This document shows, one piece after another, positions 1 through 8,221 of a stretch of DNA of 64,000 bases. This DNA comes from an uncultured Clostridia bacterium (GTDB taxonomy: Bacteria; Bacillota; Clostridia; Christensenellales; Aristaeellaceae). Below the pieces are notes generated by a model, which saw nothing but the letters and a program-made list of their open reading frames with translations, searched no databases and was not told the DNA's origin. The position numbers were made by a program, and so were the translations under genes. Where the stretch lies: the NCBI GenBank assembly GCA_934647305.1, contig CAKUFI010000001.1, positions 62,001 to 126,000 of the forward strand, given 5' to 3'. Each line of letters begins with the position of its first letter. The first letter of the stretch is position 1.

Positions 1-1
1 A

Positions 2-1096
2 AAGGTGGCCATCGAGCCGGGCAAGTACTACGCATTCTGCGTCGAGTGCGCGGCCGAGGGCGTGCGCAGCTCCGTCGCGCCCTACGCGATGCTCTACTTT
101 ATGGACGAAGGCGGCAGAATTTTCGAGCGGGCGTATGCCGTCAACGCCGACGAGCGGGGGACGCTCAAAAAGCTCAGCTTCCGGGCGCAGAGCGGCTGGA
201 CGAGTCTGATGGTCGAGGTGGGCCTGCGCGGGGCGGGCAAGGCGCGCTTTGGCATGCCGGGCCTGCGCGAAACCGAGGCGCCCGCGCCCAGAAGAAAGCT
301 CCGGGTCGCCTCGACGCTGCTTCAGTCCAAGCCTACCTGCGCGGAAACCCTGCGCGACATGGAGGCAATGGTCGACCGGCTGATGCAGGCCGAAAAGCCC
401 GACCTGATCGTGTTCAGCGAGGCGCTGTACGACCACGCCGCCGGCCTGAGCTATCAGGAAAGCAGCGAGACCACCGACGGCGTGCAGTGCCGCGCGATGT
501 CGGCCAAGGCAAAGCAGTACGGCGTGCACATCCTCATCGACATGCACGAGCGCGACGCGCAGGATCGCCTGTACAACACCGCCGTGCTGTTTGACCGCGA
601 GGGTCGGATCGAGGCGAAGTACTCCAAGTCGCACCTGACCACCGCGGAATACGAAGAGGGCCTGACGCCCGGCGACGAGCTGCCCGTCTTTGACACCGAG
701 TTCGGCCGGGTGGGCATACTGATCTGCTGGGACGCGTATTTCCCGGAGCCGGCGCGCGTGCTGGGTCTGAAGGGCGCGGAGGTGATCCTGATTCCGACGG
801 TCGGCGACCCGGGCTTCCGCCACATCAGCCGCGCCAAGGAAAACGGCGTGTACGTGGTGGGCTGCGGCGTGAAGAACGAGACGAAGCACGGCGTGATGCC
901 CTGCCGCGTCATCAGCCCCTCCGGCAAAATCCTGGCCCAGACGGAGGAATACGGCGCCGCGGCCGTCGCGGAAATCGACCTGAGCGACCACGACAAGGTG
1001 TTCTGGCTGTCCGTGCCGGATGCGCCCTCCACGCCGGAGAATATCTACCGCAGCGAGCGCCGTCCGGAGCTTTACGGGCTGCTGACTCGCTTCTGA
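2..1096 (+). CDS. Carbon-nitrogen hydrolase (nitrilase/amidase superfamily), 5' end cut by window
   Basis: The protein hydrolyses a non-peptide C-N bond (amide, nitrile or carbamoyl substrate not identifiable here). The nitrilase fold starts near residue 98 and carries the expected Glu-Lys-Cys triad: E139 in FSEAL, K208 in YSKSH and C241 in ILICWDAYFPE (numbered from a GTG at position 5). Residues 1-95 are an extra N-terminal domain, beta-rich in appearance and not recognised. The frame is open to the left edge and no ribosome site is visible before the GTG, so the true start is probably outside the window. A terminator follows directly. Function as a C-N hydrolase is secure; the substrate is not. 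Confidence 0.88.
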   Translation, partial: KVAIEPGKYYAFCVECAAEGVRSSVAPYAMLYFMDEGGRIFERAYAVNADERGTLKKLSFRAQSGWTSLMVEVGLRGAGKARFGMPGLRETEAPAPRRKLRVASTLLQSKPTCAETLRDMEAMVDRLMQAEKPDLIVFSEALYDHAAGLSYQESSETTDGVQCRAMSAKAKQYGVHILIDMHERDAQDRLYNTAVLFDREGRIEAKYSKSHLTTAEYEEGLTPGDELPVFDTEFGRVGILICWDAYFPEPARVLGLKGAEVILIPTVGDPGFRHISRAKENGVYVVGCGVKNETKHGVMPCRVISPSGKILAQTEEYGAAAVAEIDLSDHDKVFWLSVPDAPSTPENIYRSERRPELYGLLTRF

Positions 1097-1118
1097 CCCG
1101 AACAACGATCCTTTCGAG

Positions 1119-1145
1119 AAGGCCCGGCGTTTTGCGGGGCCTTTT
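1119..1145 (+). terminator. Intrinsic terminator after the C-N hydrolase
   Basis: AAGGCCC pairs with GGGCCTT around a GCGTTTTGCG loop, followed by TTTT. It sits 23 bases past the hydrolase stop codon. Confidence 0.75.
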
Positions 1146-1177
1146 GCGCGAGCGACCTGGCGCGGGCGGAAATGCTT

Positions 1178-1651
1178 TTACCTGTTCCGCGCGGCGGATT
1201 CGGCAGTATGAGGAAGGCAGGCGGGAGCAGCCTGCAGCTCGGCTCTGTGCGCTAGCATCCAGGCAATCAGATGGGGTTGTATGTGCGGATAGGTCCAGTT
1301 GGCCGGGAAGCGGTCGAAGAGCCGAACCTCCTCGATTTCAAAGCGAAGTTCCTCCTCGCAATTGAAAATCTCGGCAAGAAAGAGCATGCCGAAGGTTCTC
1401 TGCGCGCCGTCGTCCACGGAATAGACAACGGCAGGGTATAGCTCATATTCTGTTGCGCCGGTTTCCTCGTATAGCTCGCGCCGCGCGGTCTGCAAAATGG
1501 TTTCGCCCGGCTCGCGATGACCGCCAGGCAGCTCCCAGGTATCCCGCGCTTTGTGGCGGCAGAGCAGCCAGCGTCCATCCATACACGCGAAAACCACGGC
1601 GAATTTGAGCAGAGAGTCATCTGCCTGATCGTAAAAACATACGCGTTCCAT
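1178..1651 (-). CDS. Nudix hydrolase
   Basis: A 157-residue pyrophosphohydrolase of the Nudix family. The Nudix box is complete at residues 44-66: G44, E50, R58-E59 and E62-E63 are in the canonical GX5EX7REUXEEXGU spacing. The start MERVCFYDQ was chosen because the family domain begins there; a much longer open frame upstream overlaps the next gene and looks like a GC-rich shadow. No strong ribosome site is seen before this ATG. The substrate cannot be predicted; MutT-like or nucleotide-sugar activity are both possible. The next gene upstream on the same strand lies 44 bases away and may share its transcript. Confidence 0.85.
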   Translation of the reverse strand: MERVCFYDQADDSLLKFAVVFACMDGRWLLCRHKARDTWELPGGHREPGETILQTARRELYEETGATEYELYPAVVYSVDDGAQRTFGMLFLAEIFNCEEELRFEIEEVRLFDRFPANWTYPHIQPHLIAWMLAHRAELQAAPACLPHTAESAARNR

Positions 1652-1695
1652 AAATACCTCGAAAAGGGAAAAATAGTTCGGAAACTTCGTGAAAC

Positions 1696-1974
1696 TCATG
1701 CCCAGCGGCGCTCGACGAACCAGCGCCCCAGCTCGACGCCCGCCAGAACCGGGCTGCGCTCGAAGAAGAGGTAGCTTTCGCGGCCACACACGCGGATGGT
1801 GTAGCGGTCGCCCTGACCGCCCGCGCGAAGCGACGCAGCCGAGCGCACGTCCAGCACCTGGTCGATGCGGTACTTGCGTCCATCCTCCCAGAGCAGGGCG
1901 AGCGGACGCAGCCGCCCGTTCGTGTCGAACGAGGCCAATACGTTGACGTAAACCTTGACGGATTGCGGATTCAT
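1696..1974 (-). CDS. Small conserved protein, DUF6504-like
   Basis: A 92-residue protein with the pattern RPLALLWEDGRKYRID near residues 22-37, then a GDRYTIRV strand, an ESYLFFE strand and a terminal GRWFVERRW. This order of short beta strands ending in tryptophan motifs resembles the DUF6504 family, whose function is not known to me. The start MNPQSVK has a good GGAGGT site nine bases upstream. In other Firmicutes such proteins have been seen near DNA-repair genes, but nothing of that kind is adjacent here. The family assignment is by pattern only. Confidence 0.55.
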   Translation of the reverse strand: MNPQSVKVYVNVLASFDTNGRLRPLALLWEDGRKYRIDQVLDVRSAASLRAGGQGDRYTIRVCGRESYLFFERSPVLAGVELGRWFVERRWA

Positions 1975-2172
1975 AGACGAACCTCCCAGACGTGAAATGT
2001 GCGCATCCTCGCGCGGCATCCTTCGTGGGCGGAAAAGTCTTCCTGTCATTTTTTCCTATGCGGGCGCGGTGAAAAGTAGAACGGGCGGCGTGAATTGCCG
2101 TCACTGGAACGAGGGCGAGAGGGCGGGCAAGCGCGTTTCGGCCGCCTTTTGCTGAAAAGAGTATATTTCACC

Positions 2173-2196
2173 TTCCGGGGCGTTATCGCCCCGGAA
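2173..2196 (-). terminator. Perfect hairpin after the ImmA-like gene
   Basis: A 10-bp perfect stem, TTCCGGGGCG and its complement, encloses TTAT. It lies 20 bases past the stop of the peptidase gene. There is no U-run on either side, so it may stabilise the 3' end rather than terminate unaided. Confidence 0.5.
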
Positions 2197-2215
2197 CTTT
2201 GGTATCTGACGCTTC

Positions 2216-2758
2216 TTAAAACTGGCCGCCGCGCCCCAGGTGCTGCAGGAAGGTACTCTTGGCGTTGAGCGGCAGGGGCAGGTGATAGCCGCGGCGGTTC
2301 ATGAGGCGAAACTTGAAATCCAGCAGCTCGGGCGGCACGTGCAGCGTGCGGGCGGCGTGAAAGAAGGAAGGATCGTCATTTAGCTGCTCCATGACCTGCT
2401 CGTCGGACAAAAGCAGCTCGGCGGCGAAAAGATTCGCTTCGTATTCGCAGACAGACGCTTCATCAAAGAGCGAAAAGTCATGGAATCCAGCCTCCGCGGA
2501 GAGGCGGCTGTGCAGCACGGCGTGGCCGAGCTCATGCGCCAGCACGATGCGCTGGAGCAGCCTGGCAAGATCCGCGTTGAGCATAATCAGGCGCACGCGG
2601 CACTTGCACAGGAAAAAGCCCTTGCAGGCGTTTTCCTCGCGGCCCATGCTCTGGCGCAGCACCAGCACGTTCATGGCGCGGCACAGGCGTTCGGGGTCCG
2701 TTTCGCCATAGCGTTCAGTCAGCTGCCGGACCTGCCTGGCGATATAGTCGCTGGTCAT
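2216..2758 (-). CDS. ImmA/IrrE-type metallopeptidase
   Basis: A 180-residue zinc peptidase of the ImmA/IrrE (DUF955) family. The zinc site is HELGH at residues 75-79, with the third ligand expected in CEYEANLFAAELL near residue 107. Members of this family cleave or destabilise a partner XRE repressor, as ImmA does to ImmR in ICEBs1. Here the start codon overlaps the stop of the XRE gene (ATGA), so the two are translationally coupled. No integrative element or phage gene is nearby, so this pair probably regulates a chromosomal target or itself. A histidine- and zinc-dependent protease role is well supported; the target is inference. Confidence 0.85.
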   Translation of the reverse strand: MTSDYIARQVRQLTERYGETDPERLCRAMNVLVLRQSMGREENACKGFFLCKCRVRLIMLNADLARLLQRIVLAHELGHAVLHSRLSAEAGFHDFSLFDEASVCEYEANLFAAELLLSDEQVMEQLNDDPSFFHAARTLHVPPELLDFKFRLMNRRGYHLPLPLNAKSTFLQHLGRGGQF

Positions 2759-3231
2759 TGTTCATCCTCGGGGGCGGGCTGCTGCGCGTCGTCCTCTTCA
2801 CCGTCTTCGGAAGCCCCGTAGCGGGCGCGCGCCTCGTTTTTGCAGGTGATGTAGGCGGTCATCAGCGCGTCGAAAAAGGCGTCCTTGGCCTCTTGATCCA
2901 CGCTGCCGCCGGCAAAGAAAGCGGCGTTGCGCTCCATCAGCTCGTTCATTTCCTGCTCGCCGCGCCGGCCGAACAGCGCGCGCGCGGTCGTCAGGCGTTC
3001 CTCGCGCAGGCGACCGGCCTGCGGATCGTCCACCGCGTCGTTCGTCAGGTACTCCATCGTTACATGAAGCTCCTCGGCCATTTTCCGCAGGGTTTTCCTG
3101 CGCGGTACGGCGCGTCCGCACTCGTAATTGGTCATGGAGCGCTGCGTCACGCCCACGCGCTCGGCCAGCTGACTCTGGCTCAGGCGCACACGCTTGCGGG
3201 ATTGCCGAAGTTTTTCTGAAAAACGTTCCAT
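2755..3231 (-). CDS. XRE-family transcriptional regulator, partner of ImmA-like peptidase
   Basis: A 158-residue repressor. The Cro/CI-type helix-turn-helix spans about residues 7-61 (LSQSQLAERVGVTQRSMTNYE). The middle is helical and the tail is acidic and Gln/Pro rich. The start MERFSEKL follows GGAGGTTCTT; the longer open frame upstream would cover the promoter and was rejected. A consensus promoter lies upstream with a perfect 13-bp inverted repeat bracketing it, so autorepression is likely. The next gene overlaps by four bases and encodes the peptidase expected to inactivate this repressor. Confidence 0.88.
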   Translation of the reverse strand: MERFSEKLRQSRKRVRLSQSQLAERVGVTQRSMTNYECGRAVPRRKTLRKMAEELHVTMEYLTNDAVDDPQAGRLREERLTTARALFGRRGEQEMNELMERNAAFFAGGSVDQEAKDAFFDALMTAYITCKNEARARYGASEDGEEDDAQQPAPEDEQ

Positions 3232-3250
3232 AGAAGAACCTCCACGAAAG

Positions 3251-3274
3251 TAAGAAGAAAGGCTTCTTAAATAG
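3251..3274 (-). promoter_or_regulatory. Possible third operator in the XRE leader
   Basis: TAAGAAG and CTTCTTA form a 7-bp perfect inverted repeat in the untranslated leader. The right part, GCTTCTTAAATAG, matches the main operator arm ACTTCCTAAAACG at 9 of 13 positions. It may be a weaker binding site or an mRNA hairpin. Confidence 0.4.
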
Positions 3275-3298
3275 CTGCCTTTTCTGGAAGACAGCTCA

Positions 3299-3327
3299 AT
3301 TATACTTCCTAAAACGGCGCGTGTCAA
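3299..3327 (-). promoter_or_regulatory. Consensus promoter of the XRE-ImmA operon
   Basis: On the minus strand TTGACA (3327-3322) and TATAAT (3304-3299) are separated by exactly 17 bases. Both hexamers match the sigma-A consensus fully. Confidence 0.85.
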
Positions 3328-3353
3328 GGGGCTGAAACGTCGTTTTAGGAAGT
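3304..3353. promoter_or_regulatory. Inverted-repeat operator bracketing the XRE promoter
   Basis: ACTTCCTAAAACG at 3304-3316 and its exact complement CGTTTTAGGAAGT at 3341-3353 are 24 bases apart. One arm fills the spacer next to the -10 box, the other lies just upstream of the -35 box. This is the layout expected for repressor autoregulation, possibly with looping or cooperative binding. Confidence 0.7.
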
Positions 3354-3370
3354 TTCAGAAAACTTTTTTC

Positions 3371-4237
3371 TTATTTCGAGGCAGCGCCGTCGTCCGGCAC
3401 GCCTTTTCCATAGCGCATCTGATATTCTGACGGGGACATGCCCACGTGCAGCCGGAAGCGGCGGTCGAAGTAGGCTGTGCTGTTGAAGCCGGTGCGCAGG
3501 GCGATCTGCGAGACATTCAGCTCGCCCTCGCACAGCATGCGGCAGGCGTTTTCAAGGCGCGCGGCGAGCAGGTATTCGCCCGGCGTTCGGCCGGTTTCCT
3601 GCTTGCAGAGGCGGCACAGGTAGGCCTGGCTCAGGCCGCAGACGCGGGAAAGCTGGGCGAGGGTCAGCTCCTCGGCATAGTGCGCCTGAATGTGGCGAAG
3701 GGCCTCGGCGAGCTGCGGATGAGAGGTGATGGGGGAGGCGTCCTCAGCGGCGCGCAGCTGCCTGGCCATGGTCAGCAGCACGCACTTGATCTGCATGTGC
3801 CGTATGGCGCGGTCGAGCGGGTCGTCCGGGGAGGCATCGGTCATGCGGGCCTGCTCCAGGCGGCGGGAGAGCTCCTCGGTGAGCGAAAACACGCGCGGCC
3901 GGGCAAACGCGGCCTGAAGATCCACGCTGAACTCCACGCGCAGTTGCTCCAGCACGCTGGGGCGGAACATCACGTGGTACATGACGTGGGGCGACAGGTC
4001 GAAGTAGCGCATCATGTGGGGTACGCCTGGGGGCAGCAGGTAGATGTTGCCGCCCTCCATGTGCAGAATTTCGTTTTGAAGGTAACACCAGCCCGCCCCG
4101 CTGACCAGTACGGCCAGCTCGTATTCGTCGTCGTGCTGATGCAGCTCGGTCATCCCACCCTGCGAGAGCGTGCGGGAAAACTGCAGCGAGGAGGCAGCTC
4201 GTTCCGCAGGCACAAAGGGGGATTCTTTCTTTCGCAT
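3371..4237 (-). CDS. AraC-family transcriptional regulator with N-terminal cupin domain
   Basis: A 288-residue regulator. The first 100 residues form an AraC-type cupin (HQHDDEYELAVLVSG, then a LLPPGVPHMM strand), which normally binds a sugar or similar ligand. The C-terminal 100 residues carry two helix-turn-helix units (LTLAQLSRVCGLSQAYLCRL and VSQIALRTGFNSTAYFDRRF). The start MRKKESPF was chosen for its GGAGGAAACGAT site; an in-frame ATG six codons upstream lacks one. It is divergent from the ADP-ribosylglycohydrolase gene and has its own promoter, so it may control that gene, but this is inference from position. Confidence 0.9.
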   Translation of the reverse strand: MRKKESPFVPAERAASSLQFSRTLSQGGMTELHQHDDEYELAVLVSGAGWCYLQNEILHMEGGNIYLLPPGVPHMMRYFDLSPHVMYHVMFRPSVLEQLRVEFSVDLQAAFARPRVFSLTEELSRRLEQARMTDASPDDPLDRAIRHMQIKCVLLTMARQLRAAEDASPITSHPQLAEALRHIQAHYAEELTLAQLSRVCGLSQAYLCRLCKQETGRTPGEYLLAARLENACRMLCEGELNVSQIALRTGFNSTAYFDRRFRLHVGMSPSEYQMRYGKGVPDDGAASK

Positions 4238-4266
4238 ATCGTTTCCTCCGGGCATTTTATGCAGTT

Positions 4267-4295
4267 ATCGTACAATATCGCGCGCGCAATGTCAA
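4267..4295 (-). promoter_or_regulatory. Promoter of the AraC regulator
   Basis: TTGACA (4295-4290) and TACGAT (4272-4267) on the minus strand, spacer 17, 30 bases before the start codon. Confidence 0.7.
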
Positions 4296-4363
4296 GGGTG
4301 ATTCATATCCCGCATGTCGGGAAAAGAATTTGCGATATGCACCATTTTTTACCTGGAAGGGGT

Positions 4364-4392
4364 TTGAAAAGCGTCTAAATATATGATATAAT
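4364..4392 (+). promoter_or_regulatory. Promoter of the ADP-ribosylglycohydrolase gene
   Basis: TTGAAA (4364-4369) and TATAAT (4387-4392) with a 17-base spacer, about 60 bases before the start codon. Confidence 0.75.
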
Positions 4393-4454
4393 GCAAAATA
4401 GATGATTGATTCTGACTGATTGCTCAGGTGGAGAAACGAAGGAGACGATTCCAG

Positions 4455-5294
4455 ATGTTTGGCGCGATTATCGGCGATATCGTCGGATCACGATACGAGG
4501 GCAGCGGCATGAGGAGCAAGCGTTTTGCGATGTTTGCGCCGGAATGCCACTTTACAGACGATACCGTGATGACGGTTGCCGTGGCGCGCGCTTTACTGGA
4601 ATGCGACTGGCACGAGGAGGAAGTTTATAAGGAAATACTGGTGCGCCAGATGCGCTGGCTGGGACGCGAGTATCCGAACGCGGGCTACGGGGAACAGTTC
4701 AAACAGTGGCTCTTCAGCGAGAATCCTCAGCCCTACGGCAGCTTTGGCAACGGCGCGGCGATGCGCGTGTCCCCATGCGGCCTGCTGGCCCATTCGCTGG
4801 ACGAGGCGCTGACGCTGGCCAAGCTCACGGCCGAGGTGACGCACGACCATCCCGAGGGCATTCGCGGGGCGCAGGCCGTGGCGTCCGCCGTCTACCTGGC
4901 CCGCACGGGCGTGAAGCGGGAGGTTATCCGTTGCTACTGCCGCTGCTTTTATCCGCTGGAGCAGACGCTCTCCGAGATACGATCCGGCTATGTCTGCGAC
5001 CAGACCTGTCAGGGCAGCGTGCCGCAGGCGCTGACCGCCGCGCTTGAATCCGCTAATTATGAGGACGCGATTCGCAGCGCCGTTTCCCTGGGCGGCGACA
5101 GCGATACCCTGGCCGCCATCGCGGGCAGCGTCGCCTGGTCGTACTACCGCTTCGGCAAGTCGGCCCTTCCGCGGGAGATGGCCCGGGCCCGCCAGCGCGC
5201 GGAGAACTATCTGCCCGCCAGTTTTCTGGAAACCATCGGCACGTTCGAGGATCTGTGCGCGGAGCACGGCAGCATGCCCTGCCGCGTGCGGTGA
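4455..5294 (+). CDS. ADP-ribosylglycohydrolase family protein
   Basis: A 279-residue enzyme of the DraG/ARH family that removes ADP-ribose from proteins or small molecules. The fold markers are GAIIGDIVGSRYE at the N-terminus, the di-metal motif FTDDTVM at residues 33-39 and the distal GGDSDTLAAIAG motif. Length is normal for the short ARH-like subgroup. The start MFGAII follows AGGAGA; an in-frame ATG nine codons upstream overlaps that site. No ADP-ribosyltransferase gene is in the window, so the substrate is unknown. It is monocistronic: own promoter and a terminator directly after. Confidence 0.9.
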   Translation: MFGAIIGDIVGSRYEGSGMRSKRFAMFAPECHFTDDTVMTVAVARALLECDWHEEEVYKEILVRQMRWLGREYPNAGYGEQFKQWLFSENPQPYGSFGNGAAMRVSPCGLLAHSLDEALTLAKLTAEVTHDHPEGIRGAQAVASAVYLARTGVKREVIRCYCRCFYPLEQTLSEIRSGYVCDQTCQGSVPQALTAALESANYEDAIRSAVSLGGDSDTLAAIAGSVAWSYYRFGKSALPREMARARQRAENYLPASFLETIGTFEDLCAEHGSMPCRVR

Positions 5295-5319
5295 CACTCT
5301 GACGCTTTAAAAGAAGAAA

Positions 5320-5340
5320 GCCCCCGCAGGGGCGTTTTTT
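5320..5340. terminator. Terminator between ADP-ribosylglycohydrolase and GT2 genes
   Basis: GCCCC pairs with GGGGC around CGCA, followed by GTTTTTT on the plus strand. The minus strand also has a T-rich tract after the stem, so it may serve both convergent genes. Confidence 0.75.
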
Positions 5341-5343
5341 AAT

Positions 5344-6609
5344 TTATGCCGCGTGGCGCTCGGAGCAGATGTCGTCGACCGACTTGGCCTCCTTGTGGAT
5401 GATGGGCTGCCAGGAGACCTTTTTGTAGAGCGCAACAAAGGCGATGGGCACGTAGGTCAGCATGAACAGCGGGAAGGTGAACAGGTACAGGATTTTCTTC
5501 CTCGTGGTGGTGTAGATCTGCTTCCACTCGGTGATGGTGGTGATCAGCCCCACGATAAAGGCGGTCAGGTAGGTGCTCAGCAGGTAGTCGCCCAGGATGA
5601 GCAGCGCCGTTTCGGCGAGCTTCATGTTTTTCGTCGCCAGGCCCACGGCGCAGGCGATCAGGTTCATGAACAGGCCGGAGAGGGTGAGCAGCATGGCGGG
5701 CATGGTGGTCATGGTCATGTCGTAGGCGGAGAAGCACCCGCGCAGGGTGCTCTTGACCAGCCGCCTGCCGTAGCTGCGAAATACCTGCAGAAAGCCCTTC
5801 GCCCAGCGCAGGCGCTGCCGGAAGGACTGACGGAAGTCGGTGGGCTGCTCGTCGTAGAGTATGGCGGTGGGGCAGTAGCCGATCTTTTCGCCCTCCAGCA
5901 CGTTGTACACGGTGAACTCGATGTCCTCAGTCAGCAGGTAAAACCGCCAGCCGCCGCTCTTTTCGATGATTTCCCGGCTGAACAGGAAGCCTGTGCCCGA
6001 CACCGCGCAGCTCACGCCCATGGCCATGCGCGCATTGTTCAGGTACTTCGCCTCGCGCAGGAACCACAGCGAATACCCGGCGGAGATCCAGTTGTCGCCG
6101 TAGTTTTTCGAGTTGCGGTAGCTGGTGATCACGCGATAGCCGTCGGAGAAGGTCTTGTTCATTTCCTCGAGGTAGTGACAGTCCAGCACGTTGTCCGCGT
6201 CCAGCACCAGGAAGGCGTCGAACGGCTTGTCCGGATAGTCCTCCTCGATGTGGCGCATCAGCTCGTCCAGCGCATAGCCCTTGCCGATCAGCTGGTCGTT
6301 TTCGCGCTCGTAGACCACCGCGCCGGCCTCGCGGGCAATGCGCGCGGTCTCGTCGGTGCAGTTGTCGGCAATGACGAAGGTCGTGATCAGGCGCTGGTCG
6401 TAGGTCTGCCTGCGAACGCTTTCGATCAGCTGGCCGATGACTGCCGCCTCGTTGCGGGCGGAAATCAGCACGGCGTAGCGATGGGGAACCGTCTTCTTGT
6501 GCTCGGGCAGCTTTTTGTGCCAGGAGATGGGAATGTAGATGAACTGGTACAGATAGCACACGAAGAACAGGAGCGCGATCATGAAATTGATCATGACGAG
6601 TGTGTTCAT
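5344..6609 (-). CDS. Membrane glycosyltransferase family 2
   Basis: A 421-residue processive-type GT2 enzyme. One membrane helix lies at residues 5-28, the catalytic domain at about 40-290, and three helices at the C-terminus (about 300-390). The catalytic signature is complete: DADN at 137-140, TED at 227-229 as the base, and QRLRW at 265-269, the QxxRW acceptor motif of cellulose, hyaluronan and poly-GlcNAc synthases. It therefore probably builds an extracellular beta-linked polysaccharide or glycolipid. No export or deacetylase partner is adjacent, so the product is unknown. A GAAAGGAAG site precedes the start. The gene is convergent with the ADP-ribosylglycohydrolase. Confidence 0.88.
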   Translation of the reverse strand: MNTLVMINFMIALLFFVCYLYQFIYIPISWHKKLPEHKKTVPHRYAVLISARNEAAVIGQLIESVRRQTYDQRLITTFVIADNCTDETARIAREAGAVVYERENDQLIGKGYALDELMRHIEEDYPDKPFDAFLVLDADNVLDCHYLEEMNKTFSDGYRVITSYRNSKNYGDNWISAGYSLWFLREAKYLNNARMAMGVSCAVSGTGFLFSREIIEKSGGWRFYLLTEDIEFTVYNVLEGEKIGYCPTAILYDEQPTDFRQSFRQRLRWAKGFLQVFRSYGRRLVKSTLRGCFSAYDMTMTTMPAMLLTLSGLFMNLIACAVGLATKNMKLAETALLILGDYLLSTYLTAFIVGLITTITEWKQIYTTTRKKILYLFTFPLFMLTYVPIAFVALYKKVSWQPIIHKEAKSVDDICSERHAA

Positions 6610-6794
6610 ATCGGATGAGCTTCCTTTCAGGCGCGCGATGCGCGGCGTTCCTTTTTAGTGAGCGAGGGATGTACCCAGCTATCCCAGGTTCAATGTTAGA
6701 CGGAAGAGTTTGCCAATCGGTTTCACTTCTCAAGATAGTTCGCACAAACTTAACTTATCAACCGGGAACCGGCCGGATTTTTTTGCGCGCCGGA

Positions 6795-6823
6795 TTGACG
6801 CGCGCGCCGTTTCGGGCTATACT
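6795..6823 (+). promoter_or_regulatory. Promoter of the glycerol-1-phosphate dehydrogenase gene
   Basis: TTGACG (6795-6800) and TATACT (6818-6823), spacer 17, 35 bases before the start codon. The interval 6610-6794 upstream holds no gene; it should also carry the promoter for the GT2 gene but no convincing one was found. Confidence 0.7.
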
Positions 6824-6858
6824 GAAGGAAACCACACGATGCGGCGGAGGAACAGAGC

Positions 6859-8214
6859 ATGAAATACGAAGAAATGTCCATTGGCGAGCTGCTCAGGCAG
6901 GATGGCTTTGAGTGCGCCTGCGGGAAAAAGCACTATGCGGGCGTGGAGCAGGTCTATATTGAGGAAAACGCCATCTTGCGCCTGCCGGAAATTTTGAAGA
7001 AGCTGGGCGTGAAAAAGCCCTTCCTGCTGTCCGACGAAAACACCTGGAAGGCGGCGGGGGAGAAGGTTGCCTCGGCGCTTTCCGGGGCGGGCTATGCCTT
7101 CTCCGGGTTTTCGTTTCAGGAGGCGCATGTCGAGCCGGACGAGCGGGCGGTCGGCCTGGCCGCGATGAAGTTTGACGATTCGTGCGACGCGGTGATCGGC
7201 ATCGGCTCGGGCGTGATCAACGACGTGGGCAAGATTCTCGCGCACCTGTCCGGGCGGGAATACCTGATCGTGGCCACTGCGCCCTCGATGGACGGCTACG
7301 CCAGCGCCACCTCGTCGATGGCGCTCGAGGGACTCAAGGTCTCGGTGAACAGCCGCGCGCCCCGCGTGATCGTGGGCGACCTGTCAGTGCTGTGCCAGGC
7401 ACCCATGCACATGATTCAGTCGGGCATCGGCGACATGCTGGCCAAGTACGTGAGCGTCTGCGAGTGGCGCATCGCGCACGTGCTGGTGGGCGAATACTAC
7501 TGCGAGACGGTCGCCTCGATGGTGCGCCGGGCGCTCAAAAAGTGCGTGGACGCGGCCCCTGGCCTGCCCGCGCGCGACCCGCAGGCCATTGCGGCGGTGA
7601 TGGAGGGCCTGGTGCTGGGCGGCATGGCAATGAAGTACGCCGGACTGTCCCGCCCCGCATCCGGCGTGGAGCACTATTTCTCTCACGTCTGGGACATGCG
7701 CACGCTGGCCTTCGGCACGCCGGGCGACCTGCACGGCATACAGTGCGCGATCGGCACGCTGCTGGCCCTGCGCGTGTATGAACAGGTGAAGGCGCTCAGG
7801 CCCGACCGCGAAAAGGCGCTCGCCCATGCGCGCGCGTTCGACCTGGAGGCGTGGAACGCGCAGCTGCGCGGCTTCATCGGCCCGGGCGCGGAGGCGATGA
7901 TCCGCGGCGAACAGAAAGAGGGCAAGTACGACCTGAAAAAGCACGCCGCCCGCCTGGAAAAGATCATTGCCGACTGGCCCGAGCTGCTTCGGATCATGGA
8001 CGAGGAGCTGCCCTCGTATGCGTCCGTCAAGGCACTGCTTCAGGGCCTGGGCGCGCCGACCGAGCCTGAGCAGATCGGCATCACGCCCGAAGAGGTGCGA
8101 AAGACCTTCCCCATGACCAAGGACATCCGCGACAAGTACGTGGTCAGCCGCCTTTTGTGGGACTTAGGCGAGCTGGACGAGGTGGCCGACCGCCTGTTCG
8201 GCGCGGAAAAGTGA
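6859..8214 (+). CDS. egsA: sn-glycerol-1-phosphate dehydrogenase (AraM/EgsA type)
   Basis: A 451-residue NAD(P)-dependent dehydrogenase that reduces dihydroxyacetone phosphate to sn-glycerol-1-phosphate, the step known from AraM of Bacillus subtilis and archaeal lipid synthesis. The nucleotide-binding motif GSGVIND is at 116-122, APSMDGY at 141-147, and metal ligands are expected at D192, H272/H276 and H292 (HGIQCAIG). The last 60 residues extend beyond the core as in AraM. It has its own promoter. The convergent gene downstream ends only 7 bases away. In Firmicutes the product may feed a heptaprenylglyceryl-phosphate type lipid, but no PcrB homologue is in the window. Confidence 0.85.
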   Translation: MKYEEMSIGELLRQDGFECACGKKHYAGVEQVYIEENAILRLPEILKKLGVKKPFLLSDENTWKAAGEKVASALSGAGYAFSGFSFQEAHVEPDERAVGLAAMKFDDSCDAVIGIGSGVINDVGKILAHLSGREYLIVATAPSMDGYASATSSMALEGLKVSVNSRAPRVIVGDLSVLCQAPMHMIQSGIGDMLAKYVSVCEWRIAHVLVGEYYCETVASMVRRALKKCVDAAPGLPARDPQAIAAVMEGLVLGGMAMKYAGLSRPASGVEHYFSHVWDMRTLAFGTPGDLHGIQCAIGTLLALRVYEQVKALRPDREKALAHARAFDLEAWNAQLRGFIGPGAEAMIRGEQKEGKYDLKKHAARLEKIIADWPELLRIMDEELPSYASVKALLQGLGAPTEPEQIGITPEEVRKTFPMTKDIRDKYVVSRLLWDLGELDEVADRLFGAEK

Positions 8215-8221
8215 GAAAACG

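Noticed and set aside
2216..3231. Toxin-antitoxin reading of the XRE and metallopeptidase pair
   Set aside because: The HELGH peptidase matches ImmA/IrrE partners of repressors, and the operator layout fits a switch. No nuclease or acetyltransferase toxin is seen, although metallopeptidase toxins cannot be fully excluded.
5353..6618. Plus-strand open frame of 421 codons opposite the GT2 gene
   Set aside because: The GT2 gene has complete catalytic motifs; the opposite frame is low-complexity Gly/Gln/His/Val as expected of an antisense shadow.
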